NCBI GenBank assembly: GCA_963575645.1
Contig: OY754467.1
Coordinates: forward strand, 7,998,001-8,062,000
Reading direction: 5' to 3'
Length of the DNA: 64,000 bases
Source of the DNA: Xanthostigma xanthostigma
Lineage: Eukaryota; Arthropoda; Insecta; Raphidioptera; Raphidiidae
Position numbers and translations under genes: made by a program. Position 1 is the first letter of the stretch. Each line of letters starts with the position of its first letter. The notes beneath the pieces were generated by a model. That model did no database searches. It saw only the letters and a list, made by a program, of their open reading frames with translations, and was not told the DNA's origin. This document shows positions 11,401 to 23,080 of the stretch, piece after piece.

Positions 11401-11672
11401 TATGTCACTACAAAATTTTGATTTGTTAAATCTTTTTATATTTAAAATAAATATTGACTATGAAAACGGCCATAACGAAAAAGTCTAGATTCTATAATAT
11501 ATATCTAACTCTTTATTTATAACAGTTTTATATTTAATTATAATTTACGGTTGGTATTTACAATTACCTATTTGCTGTAGAACCCTTCTTAATATTAGAA
11601 ATACCTAAATACAGTGAACGTCTGAAATAGCGATGTCGGTTATAACACTGCATATTATCAACAAAATTCCAG

Positions 11673-12123
11673 CCAATTGGGCGACAGGACCATTCCAACT
11701 TCAAAATTTTGACATTTGATGTAGTAAATTAGAAAAAATAAAATTGAGGTGACGCGGGTAGTGGCTAGTATTCAATATCATATTTGCTATTCGTTGCCAT
11801 GGTTACCTACATAATATATTCCACATCATGTAAAAATTAATCAAAGCATGCTAACTAGTTTATTTCTGACAGATCTACAAAACAGAAGAACAGCTGATTT
11901 TTTTTATTTTCAAAATATTTCCGAAACTATAAAGTCTAGAAAAAAATGTTTTTGACAAAATTTTCTTGAAAAAATAGGGAATAATAAGCCGTTATGAAAA
12001 GTATACCATTATTATACAAAAAAAAACAACGTTATAGCATATATCTCTTTTTCGCATGCGCCGATTTTCCCCAAAAACAATACGGGTCTTTATATTTACG
12101 TATCAAACAATTCTCCCAAAATA
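11673..12123 (+). mobile_element. HP element, copy D (3' truncated)
   Basis: Begins AAAATTCCAGCCAATTGGG exactly like copy B and runs collinear to the ATCAAACAATTCTCCCAAAA stretch, where it stops. The terminal hairpin is absent. Confidence 0.75.
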
Positions 12124-12764
12124 TACAATATAACAATGAGTCGGTTTTGTAATACATCTAATGTCTAATTAAAAAATTTTAAGTTTTTTTTCTGTCCCTA
12201 AAATTACCCCTAAAAATCCCATTCTACATTTCATCCCTCCAAATTTAGGGGGGAACCCCAAAATTGGCAACCCTGTCTACCAAGTTTCATGCGTTTCAGC
12301 CGTTTGTTACGTGTTAGCCTCATGTCGCAAAAAGTTGTTTAGAAAACGCAATGAACACACTTAGTTAGTTGGACCGATTAAAAAAATCCTTTGAATTCCC
12401 TTATAATTATTTTCGTAGGGTATATTTTCAAATACGCCAAAGGCACCAAACAAATCGTAGGCAAAAACCTTTTGTTGGTTTAATTGACGGCGGCCACAAA
12501 GTATATGGTAGGAATAAAACCATGTAATTATTATGTGGGTTGTTGAGGAAGGTAAAAAGTGTGGTTATGTAGAATCGTTGTTATTTAGAGCACTGAATTA
12601 CCGGTACATACTGCGAATAGAAAGATGAGAAAGATATACGAGGGGCTGTCATCAGTCGATAAATTACAAATAATATTTCTTATGAATTCTATTGCTTTCA
12701 CCAAATGCACCAATGTACTTCTCCGTTGATTCCCTGCAACTTTTGTCCGTAACTTTTTTTTCTT
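12124..12764. other. No gene seen
   Basis: Contains transposon-tail-like wording at about 12270-12330 (CAAGTTTCATGCGTTTCAGC). A 60-codon minus frame at 12585-12767 has no recognisable motif. Confidence 0.35.
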
Positions 12765-13312
12765 CATATACCTCGGTCGAAAGGGAAAGGAAGTGTAACA
12801 TTTAGCTTTGAGGTTATACGTAAAAACACGAATGACAGCTGTTTCGCGACTATTAGTTAAAATGTAATAGGGTTGCTATGGAAACGACATCTAAACAACA
12901 GTTAATTGGTTGTTTTTGCTTTATGACCGCCCGAATGTACGAACAATCCGCATTTGGGCGTGTAATCCCACCAATGCGTAAATGTTAGACTTTCTGCCTT
13001 ACAGTTGGTGCCGAAAGTAGGTACATACTTTCAGCATCAATTGTAAAGCAGAAAGTCTAACATTTACGCATTGGTGGGATTACACGCATTGATGCCGAAA
13101 GTACGTACTTTCGACCGGCTATAAAGAAAAATAGTTATCATGTACACCGCTCCATGAAACTGCCACTTCTGCCGCCAGCCAATAGTCGCGAACAGCTGTC
13201 ATTCGTGTTTTTACGTATATAACCTCAAAGCTGCTTGCTTGGAATTTATCTGTGTTTTTATGTAATTAATAAGTAATTAATGTAATAAATGTACTTTCGA
13301 TCGAGGTATGAA
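12765..13312. mobile_element. Foldback MITE, TCGATCGAAAG family
   Basis: The ends are CATACCTCGGTCGAAAG and CTTTCGATCGAGGTATG, and long arms follow (GAGGTTATACGTAAAAACAC at 12810 and its complement near 13208). The centre holds an inner palindrome at 12957-13085 whose arms include ATGTTAGACTTTCTGCCTTA. Relatives lie at 42931-43151 and 60330-60500. Confidence 0.8.
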
Positions 13313-13439
13313 AAAAAGTTGTACACACCACAAGGACAGAAAGTTTAAGATTCTTGCGCTGCGAGTCATGACTGGATGTTTGCGATAGAGGAGGAAACAC
13401 ATAAACGACCATTTACAAAAACGTCATCGTTACGATCTT

Positions 13440-13640
13440 GACCGATCACAAATTCGTATTATTTTCAATAAATAAAATTATCGACCATTTTTTCATTCAA
13501 ATATATTAACAAAAAATATAAAAAAAATAATACATTAACCTTTCGGTCCGGATTTAGGCCTTCTTTAGAACTGATCTATTTGTCTGAAAAATTGGTCGAT
13601 AATTTTATTTATTGAAGAGTTCTAATCAGACGTTAATGAA
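13440..13640. repeat. FB-alpha foldback, decayed copy
   Basis: Contains AATAAATAAAATTATCGACC near 13470 and its inverted partner near 13590, with a degraded CTAAAGA...GAAAG core between. Most likely an old copy of the 39704-39995 element. Confidence 0.6.
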
Positions 13641-13739
13641 AGATTTGAATTTCCGTATTATTTTGTTTGAGTAAAAGTTTATGTTCTGCCCTCGTATAAT
13701 TAATCTGCAATTATATAATAGCTTTATACAGGTAGATGA

Positions 13740-13952
13740 ATGTTTATACACGGTAGAGTTATGCGATGTATAATAAAGCAGCGAAGCCCCCGAGGGGGCG
13801 TCGGCTCCAGTCTAACGGGCACCCGCGTTCCGTGCTCCGGGCGTCCAGACTGGCGCTCGGGTTTGTTCGGAAACGCCCACGTATCGCACTTAATCAAAAT
13901 GCAACAGCGTGCCGATTTTAAACTGCCGCTACGACTTGTAGATTTCGAATAA
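13740..13952 (+). other. GC-rich island with unrecognised 70-codon frame
   Basis: Positions 13780-13880 are far richer in G and C than their surroundings, and a 70-codon frame runs through them to a stop that overlaps an AATAAA. I recognise no domain. The island could be an exon or UTR of a host transcript, or another repeat with no second copy here. A coding call is not justified. Confidence 0.25.
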
Positions 13953-14097
13953 AAATAATTCTAAAGATGAAAACTTAATTTGTTAAAAAAACACACGACC
14001 TAAGTGAAACTTCTTAAGTATGAATAATATAAATTTAATTTTTTTTATTGTTTTTTGTTTGTTTTTATTTTCCATTATTATATATAAATAGCGATAT

Positions 14098-14350
14098 ACA
14101 GGGTGTCCCATTAAGAATGGGACATAGAACAACCGCAGATTCTCCAATTCAAAATAAAACGATTAAGCGAAATATGCTTAGATAAAATGTTGCTCGTTTC
14201 CGAAATACAGGGTGTTGAAGTTGAAAACTGAAAAATTAATAATGTCCATAATTTTGTTAATACACCGTATAATTTTACTCAAATCGGCACACTTGTTAAA
14301 TATCATAAAATGCACCTAACAATAAAAAAATTAGTTCAGTACGCTCTACC
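14098..14350. repeat. ACAGGGTGT-type dispersed element
   Basis: Opens TACAGGGTGTCCCATTAAG, with a small palindrome TGTCCCATT / AATGGGACA, and has a second ACAGGGTGTTGAAGTTG near 14207. ACAGGGTG starts recur at 35010 and 55391. Such motifs are common at insect transposon ends; no family is assigned. Confidence 0.4.
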
Positions 14351-14804
14351 AGTGGCGTACGGCAGGAGTAAGTAATGCTTGTGCCCCTTCTAAATGTTAC
14401 GCCGCTGTCTAAATTTTAATTTTGACTATAATTTTAATTTTTTTGATATTTTCTAAGTCAATAATGTACACTTGTTAGTTTGTTGTAAAGTCATTGGTTT
14501 TCGAGATATTCGCAGTTAAAGATAGATAGACATGTACTTTTTATGTGTATTATTATTAATAATATTCATTTTTACAATTTTGTCTTAAAACCAAACAAAG
14601 TAGAAACTAATGTAATGAAATTTTTAAAAAATCCGACAGATGCGCAACAAATGTTATTTTTATTATTTTTGAGTTGCAAATCACACGATTAATTTTTGTT
14701 TAATAATCATTTATATTATAAATAAAATTTTCGAATAATTTATCAATTTATTAAAAAAAAATTATTTGATACATAATAATTAGTGAAAAGAACTTCGTTC
14801 CAAC
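14351..14804. other. No gene seen
   Basis: AT-rich sequence with no recognisable frame or repeat structure. Confidence 0.4.
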
Positions 14805-15025
14805 CGGGTGTTCCACGACACCTCTCGTCTTTTTTTTTGACAAAACTCCGTCATAGTTCAGTCATTTTGTACAAAATATTTAGAAAATATATATAGAAAC
14901 CTTCCTCGCTTATCGCTCTTTCTATTGGTGAAAACCGTATGAAAATCCGCTCGGTAGTTTTTGAGTTTATTGCGTTCAGACAGACACAGCGGAGGGACTT
15001 TATTATCTATATTTATATATAGATT
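14805..15025 (+). repeat. Dispersed transposon 3'-end repeat
   Basis: Second copy of the sequence at 5275-5482, with the shared blocks GTATGAAAATCCG, TAGTTTTTGAGTTTAT and GGAGGGACTTT. Confidence 0.5.
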
Positions 15026-15171
15026 GTAGTACATATCAGTGGCGTGGATAGGTTTATGTTCTGGAGGTGAATAAACCGAAAATTCAATTTTTACAAGTTC
15101 TCGAATTAGAACCTGGGAACTGAGGGCTTGTATTGAAAGGGCATTTAAACAATGGCGTTGCTACACTCTCG

Positions 15172-15302
15172 GTTATTCTTAAGTGAAGGCACGCACCGGC
15201 TTGTTCTAAATAGTGGCTATTATTAAGTGAAGGCACGCATCGGCATTGTTCTAAATAGAGGCTATTCTTAAGTGAAGTCACGCACCGGCATTGTTCTAAA
15301 TA
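15172..15302. repeat. Short tandem repeat, three units of about 45 bp
   Basis: AAGTGAAGGCACGCA begins at 15181, 15224 and, with one change, 15270. Each is followed by CGGC(A)TTGTTCTAAATAG. Confidence 0.85.
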
Positions 15303-15487
15303 GATTACGTCTGTGGCAGTTCATTGTAGCATTAAAACTAAATTGACAAAATACAACAGATATTTATAAGCCTGGACACTATAGTAGGCTATGGCAATAC
15401 CACTTGACTAATTAGTGAATTTCGTGCATGCCTTTTTATCTATTGAATGTCTCAAAAGTAAATTTAAAAGTCAACATTCAATGTGTA

Positions 15488-16322
15488 TCTTACGGTCTAT
15501 ACCCGAATTCAGTCAATTTTATTATTTATTATTTATTTATTTTATTTTCTCAAAACATGTTACAATAAGTTCCACATTTCATAATGACCAAAATAAATGC
15601 GCAAAACTAGTTTTAACCAACGAATATTGCCGAGATCCAAAATCTTAGATTTAAACGGGTAATTGAGTGTTATAAAATGAACAAAACTAGTTTTGCGCAT
15701 TTTTAATTGGACAAAACTAGTTCTGTCCATTTTTGAACGGACAGTACTAGTATGGCATTGGAATCTTCTTTGCGTTTTTTAATTAACTTTTCCACATCAA
15801 CGATACTTATTATACCAAAGAGATTTATTCTTCTGTATTGTTTAGCAGACAGAGGTTTTAATTCAGCTTTCAATTTTGCTTTCTTAACCTCACTTAGTGT
15901 AGTAAGGTAATTATGTTTCGTCATAAATTTATGTTTCAGAAGCCTCCAATAAGCGAACTAGTTGAGAGTTGAGACTCGAATTCATCTTGCATTTTTACTT
16001 AATTATTACACTGAATATCCCACAATTACTTATAACAATCAGAAGAGTTCAATAAATAGGTACATAAACAAGAACATAACCCTACTTTTGTTCGGGTTCG
16101 GACGTTGATTGAATTAAACAAGCAGAACTAGTACTGTCCATTCAAAAATGGACAGAACTAGTTTTGTCCAATTGAAAATGCGCAGAACTAGTTTTGCTCA
16201 TTTTATAACAGTCAATACCCGTTTAAATTTAAGATTTCGGGTTTGGTAAATATTCGTTGGTCAAAACTATAATTTTGCGCATTTATTTCGGCCATTGACC
16301 GAATTCGGGTACAGACCTTAAC
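15488..16322. mobile_element. TIR transposon relic, possibly Ginger/KRBA2-like
   Basis: The ends are long inverted repeats: TACGGTCTATACCCGAATTC at 15491 and GAATTCGGGTACAGACCTTA ending 16320. Inside each arm are repeated ACTAGTTTTG / ACTAGTTCTG blocks spaced by CCATTTTTGAACGG-like text. The left arm has an extra AT-rich insertion at about 15518-15585. The centre codes a minus-strand fragment resembling the integrase leader of Ginger/KRBA2-like elements. Confidence 0.6.
15703..15924 (-). pseudogene. Integrase-type transposase leader fragment (tentative)
   Basis: The 73-codon frame has a lysine-rich start and then YRRINLFGIISIVDVEKLIK followed by KRKED. That resembles the segment of KRBA2/Ginger-like integrases that comes just before the zinc-binding and DDE core, usually Y-D-V-x-x-V-G-D-x-x-K-L-I. 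The frame ends where it runs into the inverted-repeat arm, so no catalytic core is present. The resemblance is from memory of the family and is moderate; a chance frame remains possible. Confidence 0.4.
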
Positions 16323-16654
16323 ATATATACTTAAACTTGTAGCTAACAGTGTTTTGTTTCAATCAATATATTTCAACGGAGCATGTGTAAACAATCTTGA
16401 TTGACACTGATTTTTGTTTCAATTGAGAGTGATTGATTATAAGTTAAAATGTTAATTGCCAAATATTAATTAATAAGCAAGTGCTTTTAATGAACTAGTT
16501 TATATTACAAATGAAACACGCAATAAACGTTTAATTAATCAAAAACTGAACAATCTTAGAACAAATACAGTGATTGTCAATGAAGACGCAACGTTGAGTT
16601 TTGTCGATAATATATGGTACTACCTACATATGAAAATCAAATGTATAACAATTA
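16323..16654. other. No gene seen
   Basis: AT-rich, no coding frame or repeat recognised. Confidence 0.4.
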
Positions 16655-16800
16655 TTATTATTTTATTCAACATACCTACTTATTAACGTAAGTTTATAAC
16701 ATGAATTTTATTTAATTCAACATATTTATTAACGTAAGTTTGTAACATGAATATTATTTAATTCAACACATTTATTAATTTAAGTTTTTTAACATGAACA
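16655..16800. repeat. Three-unit tandem repeat, about 46 bp
   Basis: AACATGAA followed by ATTTAATTCAACA and TTATTAACGTAAGTTT recurs three times with small changes. Confidence 0.75.
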
Positions 16801-17164
16801 CTACTTCCTAGTTCATACGCTCCGCTGCCATCTTGCCTCTGTTTCTCTACATGACCACCAGGGTACACCAGTAGCGGAGTGGCTTTTTAAGACGTGGTGC
16901 TACAAATGCATTACAGAAAATCCTTCCACATAAAATACGCACGAACCTCGCTTGGGCGTCTGGTCTGTGTTGCATTTTAAGTGGAACGATTTTTTGTAAT
17001 GCATTAATGATTTCCATAGCTTAATTTATTTTTTTTTCAAAGTTATGAAAACAAATTTATAAAGTAGGTATATTGACATTACGTAGATTTATATTCAAAA
17101 AATGTACACACGTCAAAAATTGAATTATCTCAGACAACATCAAATTGTATTGGCATATTTATAA
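16801..17164. other. No gene seen
   Basis: Mixed sequence without a recognisable frame. Positions 16810-16930 are GC-richer but show no motif. Confidence 0.35.
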
Positions 17165-17622
17165 GCACTTGAAGTTTAGTCTTAAGAGTATTCGTCCCTT
17201 CAAATACCCCTTGCACCCTTCATCTCAAATCTTTTCCCCTCGCCTAAAAACGGTTCGCACTCTCCCGACGCTATTTTTAAAGCTAGAGGGTTCTGGTAAA
17301 CGCCAAATGAAAGACAAAGAATCAGACTACAGATCCTTTAGGCGAATTTTTTGAAAAACAGTTTCGCCTACGTGTGAAATATTTACGTAACTTATTATTT
17401 TTTTCAAAAGGTTGTAAGTTTTTTCAGGAATTTTTTTTCAAAAAATTCGCCTGATGGATCTGTAGTCTGATTCTTTGTCTTTCATTTGGCGTTTACCAGA
17501 ACCCTCTAGCTTTAAAAATAGCGTCTGGAGAGCGCGAACCGTTTTTAGGCGAGGGGAAAAGATTTGAGATGAAGGGTGCAGAGGGTATTTGCAGGGACGA
17601 ATACTCTTAAGTAATTGCATTT
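17165..17622. mobile_element. Foldback element with about 175-bp arms
   Basis: The left arm (about 17179-17355) and right arm (about 17440-17612) are inverted copies differing at a handful of sites. Blocks such as CTTTTCCCCTCGCCTAAAAA and GGCGTTTACCAGAACCCTCT appear in both. The two 60-69-codon frames reported on opposite strands are the same arm read twice, not genes. Confidence 0.85.
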
Positions 17623-18903
17623 TTTTAGTTAAATATCAAACACGTTACTTCAGCCCTGCACCGAAATGACATAGGGGTTAGTGGTGTTAAAAACCACACC
17701 CCCGCCACGCCTACCTGTTGAAATCTACTAACCCCAAGCACACAGGGCGTTTACAACCCCTGTATCAGCTATTGCACAGCATGTACTATGTGAAAGAAAT
17801 CGTTTTCATTATTGTCCAAGGGCACAGAATATTCTGTGCCAAGGGCTTGTGGTAAAAAATTGCAAATTATTTTGGGGTGCAATCTTTTTATTTGGGATAT
17901 TATATGTACTGAAATTTATTGTTTTTTTTTTATTTTTTTTAGCTCCAAATAATGCGGTCTTCCTGAAAAAATGTAAGTAAAATATTTTTTTATTTTTATT
18001 TTGTCTGAAAATATGTTATTTTTACTCGGATTTGAGCGCAGATAAAACAGATCAGGACCGTGTTCTTCGATAGTAAACACAATAGTAATAACTGTAAGAG
18101 AAGTTGTGCAGGATTCCAGCAAAATATTAATTATCAACGTATTATCATCATATAAAAAAATATTGATATTTTTACCTAAAAACGTACTGTTTCTTTTGAG
18201 GTTTTATTTTTTTCTGCGACGATATCGTCGCTGTTACGAATTCCCAAAAGTGTATTTTTTTCAACGTAATTTTTTTGATGAATTTTGAATTTTTAATAGG
18301 TGAATTTTGGGTGAACTTTGATAACTTTTTGAGTAAATTTTAACAGATTTTTGGATGAGCTTTGATATTTTTTGTAATAAATTTTGACAATTTTTTGAAG
18401 TTATTTTATATTATTTTTTTTTGTTTGGTCCCCAAATTTGAACTCCGATTTTGATGATTTTTAAACCCAAAATTAAAGATTCTTAACCTAACAAAAAAAT
18501 GGGACCCCATTGAACTTCAATAAGCCCTACTCCCGGATAATCCTAGACCCGTCCCTGCGTACATTGTTGCGTCGTAGTGAAAAAATTCCGATAAAATCAA
18601 TGAGTGTACTCATTCCGGTGCAAATACACTGACACCAGTGTGTTCTAAAATCACTCTTCACTCCCACAACTTTATGACCGAACAGTAAAGCTGTCATTTC
18701 ATTTATGTAAAACGTTTAACGGTTCGTTAAAACTAAAACAACTTTGAATAAATTGAATACAAACCGAATTGTTTATGTTACGCATAAACTGCGAATACAT
18801 GCTTTGTAACTTTAAACCATTGAGCTAAAATAGTAAGACGAGTAAAGGTCGATTCACATTGTACGCAGTGTTAACGTTGCGTCGTATGTTTTTTTTATAA
18901 TAC
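17623..18903. other. No gene seen
   Basis: About 1.3 kb. Positions 17650-17770 are GC-richer. Positions 18290-18420 repeat a loose GAATTTT...TTTTGA pattern. No RNA gene, transposon end or plausible coding frame was found. Confidence 0.35.
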
Positions 18904-18945
18904 CTACTAGCGACCCGGTCCGGCATCGCCCGGATTTGTTTACCT
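18904..18945 (-). mobile_element. Helitron 3'-end fragment
   Basis: TACTAGCGACCCGGTCCGGC and then ATCGCCCGGATTTG are the reverse complement of the same CTAG-terminated tail as at 11167. Nothing beyond the tail remains. Confidence 0.55.
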
Positions 18946-19539
18946 ATTAAACATTGACATTATGAGGTATCGGACTTTTTTTATAGAATAATAGCGGACT
19001 CGGTAAAACAATAATACACAAAAAACTAAACACATGCGTTGTTTTTACGTCGTATTGTTTGTCTATGAAACACATGTGACGCGGAATTAGTTGTAGCTAT
19101 CAGATTTGCTTTTGAACTAAGAGCTTTGAGCAAATTTCTAACAGATATCGCTATTTGGTACTATAAATCAGGAACTCTTTAATCAGGAAACCTATAGCTT
19201 CCTATGCCTGCTGTGTTTCTAAATGGACCGTTTTCTGAAGCACGCGAGATGTCGCTGCTATCACTACCTGGGAAAACTTCGGTTCTTTCCACCTGTGTGC
19301 ATTACCCAGTAGCTGACGTCATATTGTTTCATGCGACAGATATCGGTCCACCGCTACGCTCGAGCTGGTTTTCCTTTGTCTTGTTTCTGTTAGATGACAG
19401 AACGATTGAGGTTTAGTGTCAACGTACACATGTCGCTATTTGTTACTTAAACAGTTGTGTGTTTGCTTCTGTGTTTACATTGTATTGTTTGTCTATGAAA
19501 CACAGCTCAGAAGCAAACAAACAGGTTTTTTGAGAAAAT
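18946..19539. repeat. Dispersed repeat shared with 53.2 kb, no gene
   Basis: The phrases TCTAACAGAT, TCGCTATTTGGTACTA and GAGAAAATACCGTA recur at about 53215-53370, and TTGTCTATGAAACACA occurs twice here (about 19060 and 19487). The 70-codon frame at 19204-19416 has no recognisable motif. Confidence 0.4.
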
Positions 19540-19565
19540 ACCGTAAATTTGTACAAAAAATTTAA

Positions 19566-19885
19566 GAAAAACTATGGGTAGTATTTAAACGAGTGACTAA
19601 ATTACAATTTTGGGTGACAAAAATAATCAATTTGGGTTACTGTATTACTAAGTGGGCGATAATAGTTGGGTGACTAAATTACTAAGTGAGCGACTAAATT
19701 ATTAAGTTGTTAATAGTTAATTGTTTGAATAGAACTGCATTTTCTAAAAAATATATATTTAATTGACAGTCAATTAAATATAAATTTTTTAGAAAACGCA
19801 GTTCTATTCAAACAATTACCTATTAACAACTTAATAATTTAGTCGCTCACTTAGTAATTTAGTCACTCAACTATTATTTTCTACT
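19566..19885. mobile_element. Palindromic element W, copy 1
   Basis: Arms contain GTGACTAAATTACTAAGTGA and its complement and close on a central palindrome, TATTTAATTGACAGTCAATTAAATA near 19755-19780. Copies at 20527-21214 and 30736-31144. Confidence 0.8.
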
Positions 19886-20526
19886 GTAGTAATTCTACGG
19901 CCGGTGTTGTTCCAAATCTTTTTGGCTTTTTGGTATTTCCACCTGTCGTTTCGTCTATAACAACTGTAGACATTATCAAAGGAAAGACATTATCTATTAA
20001 TTTTGTTATGTAACACGAGTGAAACTAGTGTTTAAACAAATTCTATTCGCTGCAAATTAGTTTTGTCACTATGTAGTTCTAGATCCTACCCCATAAGAAA
20101 CAAACGACGTATAACTTATTCAATCTGGTTTTTTTCCTGTGTAAAAGAAGTGTCACTACGCATAGCATTTTATTACTTTTAGTTCGTTATCGGAACATTT
20201 CTAACGCTTAGCCTTTTATATACCTACTGACTATAGAACTTGTATTACTGGAATCAGTAGCAATAAACAAAATGTAGTAATAAACCATATATCTATAAAT
20301 TAACTATATGAATCATTGTCTATCTACTCAATGTGCGGTGACTGAAGGCAACAAAGCGTATCGAAAATATATCTGCGTCTCTTTATTTGATGTAATTCCC
20401 TGATTTCTCCGATGATAGGATTGGTTGATGTACTTGCATTCAATCTGAATAAAGTATCTGTGTTTCAAAAACTTTGTCTTTTTCTATGACGTTAACATAA
20501 GCGTACCCCAGATTTAGACCGAGATA
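19886..20526. other. No gene seen
   Basis: No recognisable coding frame, RNA gene or transposon end. Confidence 0.4.
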
Positions 20527-21214
20527 ATAATCAATTTGGGTTACTGTTTTACTAAGTGAGCGATTGACTGCGCGTGACGAGAAAATAATAGTTAGGTGAC
20601 TAAATTACTAAGTGAGCGACTGACTGCGCGTGACAAGAAATCAACTGAACAGCAACTTACAAACATCCATTTGAGTTACTTAAAATACAAAATGGGGAAC
20701 TTCATAATATTTGAGCGACCTAATATTTGTTTGAGTGTCAACGTTACGTCCTGCATTTTTTTCAAAATTTGGCAAATGGTTTATTTATTCTGAGCGGCAT
20801 TTTGTTAATAGTTAATTGTTTGAATAGAACTGCGTTTTCTAAAAAATATATATTTAATTGACTGTCAATTAAATATACATTTTTTAGAAAACGCAGTTCT
20901 ATTTAAACAATTAACTATTTAATTCGCATACCCCGTTATCGTTCATCCCGGAATTGTTTTTTTAAAAACTCCACATTTGCCCCTTCCCGTTTCACTGCGA
21001 GACAATTCGCATACCCCTTTATCATAAAAAGCGGTGGTTTTCAATCTTCATAAAAATGTGAGTTTTAAGTTGTAGTCTCAAAGTGAAAAAAAAAATAAAA
21101 AGTAAAAACAAAAAAAAATATCTGCTTCAAAATTACCGAAGACATTCTAGTCGCTCACTTAGTAATTTAGTCGCTCACTTAGTAATTTAGTCACCCAACT
21201 ATTATTTTAATATC
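20527..21214. mobile_element. Palindromic element W, copy 2, interrupted
   Basis: Same left arm and central palindrome as copy 1 (centre about 20860), but about 230 bp (20920-21147) separates the centre from the end of the right arm. That insert carries one unit of the 84-bp minisatellite family (CCCCGTTATCG, CCCTTCCCGTTTCACTGCG). Confidence 0.75.
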
Positions 21215-21803
21215 TCAAGTTATTAAAACAGTATCTCATCATCAGTCACCAAATTTTTTTTTTATTCGACCGTTTTATAATTCCCCTTTTTGATATTGTC
21301 ATTATAGGCCGATACAAATATGAACGGTCCGCCAGTTGACGTTAATCTCGCGCTTACGCTGATTGGTCAGTTGGAACGACCCAACCTCTGTAATATACTA
21401 ACCTGGGCCAATACGGGAAGTCCCCTATTCTAGTAGTGTAAGTTCTATGAAGTAACTACTATACAAGACATCTGATGGTTTTTTTTTCTAGTCCTCGCAA
21501 GGCGACCGTTGATTCTTGATACTGATTAGAAAAAGCTGCTTAATACTACAACACTGTTGATCTTGTAGAAACGCGACACTTGGACATAAAGATTATAAAA
21601 AAAATAATGATAACACGTTTTGCTGGCTGTTAACGACTTCCATGTGCAGATTCGCGTTAAGGCATGGAACCAGAAGGAAGCCGTTTTTGAAGTACAACTT
21701 TTTAGGCGCGTTTTGCAAATTTCGCGAAGAGGCAACTCGATGAGTTGGCGTTACAAACAAATGTGACGTTATTGCCCGGCCTACTAAACTCGTTTACCCT
21801 GTA
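21215..21803. other. Probable Helitron 3' flank, no intact gene
   Basis: Lies downstream of the helicase relic on the minus strand. A 69-codon minus frame (21526-21735) shows no conserved motif. The phrase AACGGTCCGCCA at 21324 recurs at 25516. Confidence 0.35.
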
Positions 21804-21975
21804 TTACCTATACATAACTATAGCTGTGCAAATATGGAGATTGCCTGGTTTGCCGACTCTAGAACGCGCAACATATAATTGTCCATGTGAGAAATAATCC
21901 GTGTCTAGATCGAAAAAATTTAAATTTAACAATGCAATCGGAAACATTGAGAATGCCATGACACCAGCTGTCATG
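21804..21975 (-). pseudogene. Helitron Rep/helicase C-terminus (PIF1-like) relic
   Basis: The minus strand reads FFDLDTDYFSHGQLYVARSR followed by VGKPGN and a stop at 21804-21806. SHGQLYVA-SR is the hallmark of motif VI of the PIF1-type helicase of Helitrons. Just upstream AFSM matches the start of motif V, but the TINKSQGQ part is deleted or scrambled. It is thus a dead piece of an autonomous Helitron, the class of enzyme that could mobilise the non-autonomous Helitrons in this window. Confidence 0.7.
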
Positions 21976-22514
21976 AAGCACACTGTCCGGCATGACTATG
22001 AGCATATAGTATAGCGTGTGTTGCTTTAACGCCCAACAAGTAGCCCTGCTTAAAAAAAAGGTATATTTTCGCTTGTCACAGATGTGACATCTATATTATA
22101 CAAAAGCTAAGTTTGTGCAACCACAGAACGAAAAAGCGTCGCCATAAGCAGCAGAGTTTTTTATGCATGGGACGGGTATGGTAAAGCATAAGTACCTATC
22201 CAAGCTTAAAAATGTGCCGCTTATTTTATACTGTGCAATATAACTGTGACGTCACTGTCAATTATTCTAAAACTGTACTAAATTTAGTTTAATATTTAAT
22301 ATAACAAATTGTGCAATATATTAAATAAATTATATCATTAAATTCTGAGATCATTGCCTCCATCTGATGCGGAATAAATGAGCGTCCACACTATATAAGC
22401 AAGGCAAGCTTTCGATAGCCTTTAATAAATTAAACTTAAAGGTAGATTTGACAAATCAATTGATATTTGATAGATAAGATATCCTTGGCAATTTAAATAT
22501 AATAAAAATTTCAC
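21976..22514. other. No gene seen
   Basis: Upstream of the helicase relic on the minus strand. I could not extend the helicase reading frame into it. No other feature was recognised. Confidence 0.35.
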
Positions 22515-23080
22515 ATTTTGGTCTTGTCTCGTCCCAACGAAACGAAACTGAAAACGTCTCAGATATGGCTTTAGCTCGTCTCGTCGCAAGACGACTGAAA
22601 AGGTCAGAAGTATTATCACGATCTTTTCTAGTCGAAACGAGACCGTAAAAGTTTCAGCAATGTTTTAATCTCATCTCGTCTCATTGTAACGAAGCCGAGA
22701 AAATCTCAAAATTTGGCCTCGTCTCGTCATGAGGCTGAAGTATCATCTCGATCTCGTCTCTTCTAGTCGAAGCGAGGTCATCATTCTCGTCTCGTTTAAT
22801 CGCAACAAGACTGAGAAGTTCCAAAGTATTGTTTCGATCTCGTCTTTTCTGATTGTAACGAGATCTAGAATATTTTAGGCATGCTGGATCTCTTCTCGTC
22901 TCATTGAAACGAAACCGAGAAAGTTTCAGTCTCTTTTAGTAGAAACGATACTGAGGACTTCGAAGTATCGTCTCGATCTCGTCTTTTCTGGGCGAAACGA
23001 GGCCGAGAAAGTTTCAGGCGTGGCTTCGGTCTACTCTGGTGTCATCGAAACAGTACGAAACCAAAAAAGTCTCGTGTCTT
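22515..23080. repeat. Degenerate hairpin minisatellite
   Basis: About ten diverged units of 50-65 bp of the type ATCTCGTCT.TTCTAGTCGA, AACGAGACCGAGAAAGTTTC. Each unit holds TCTCGTCTC and GAAACGAGA, which are complementary, so each can form a hairpin. No frame stays open across units. Confidence 0.75.

Noticed and set aside
13740-13952. Protein-coding exon in a GC-rich island
   Set aside because: The frame has no recognisable motif. Kept as an unexplained island rather than a gene.
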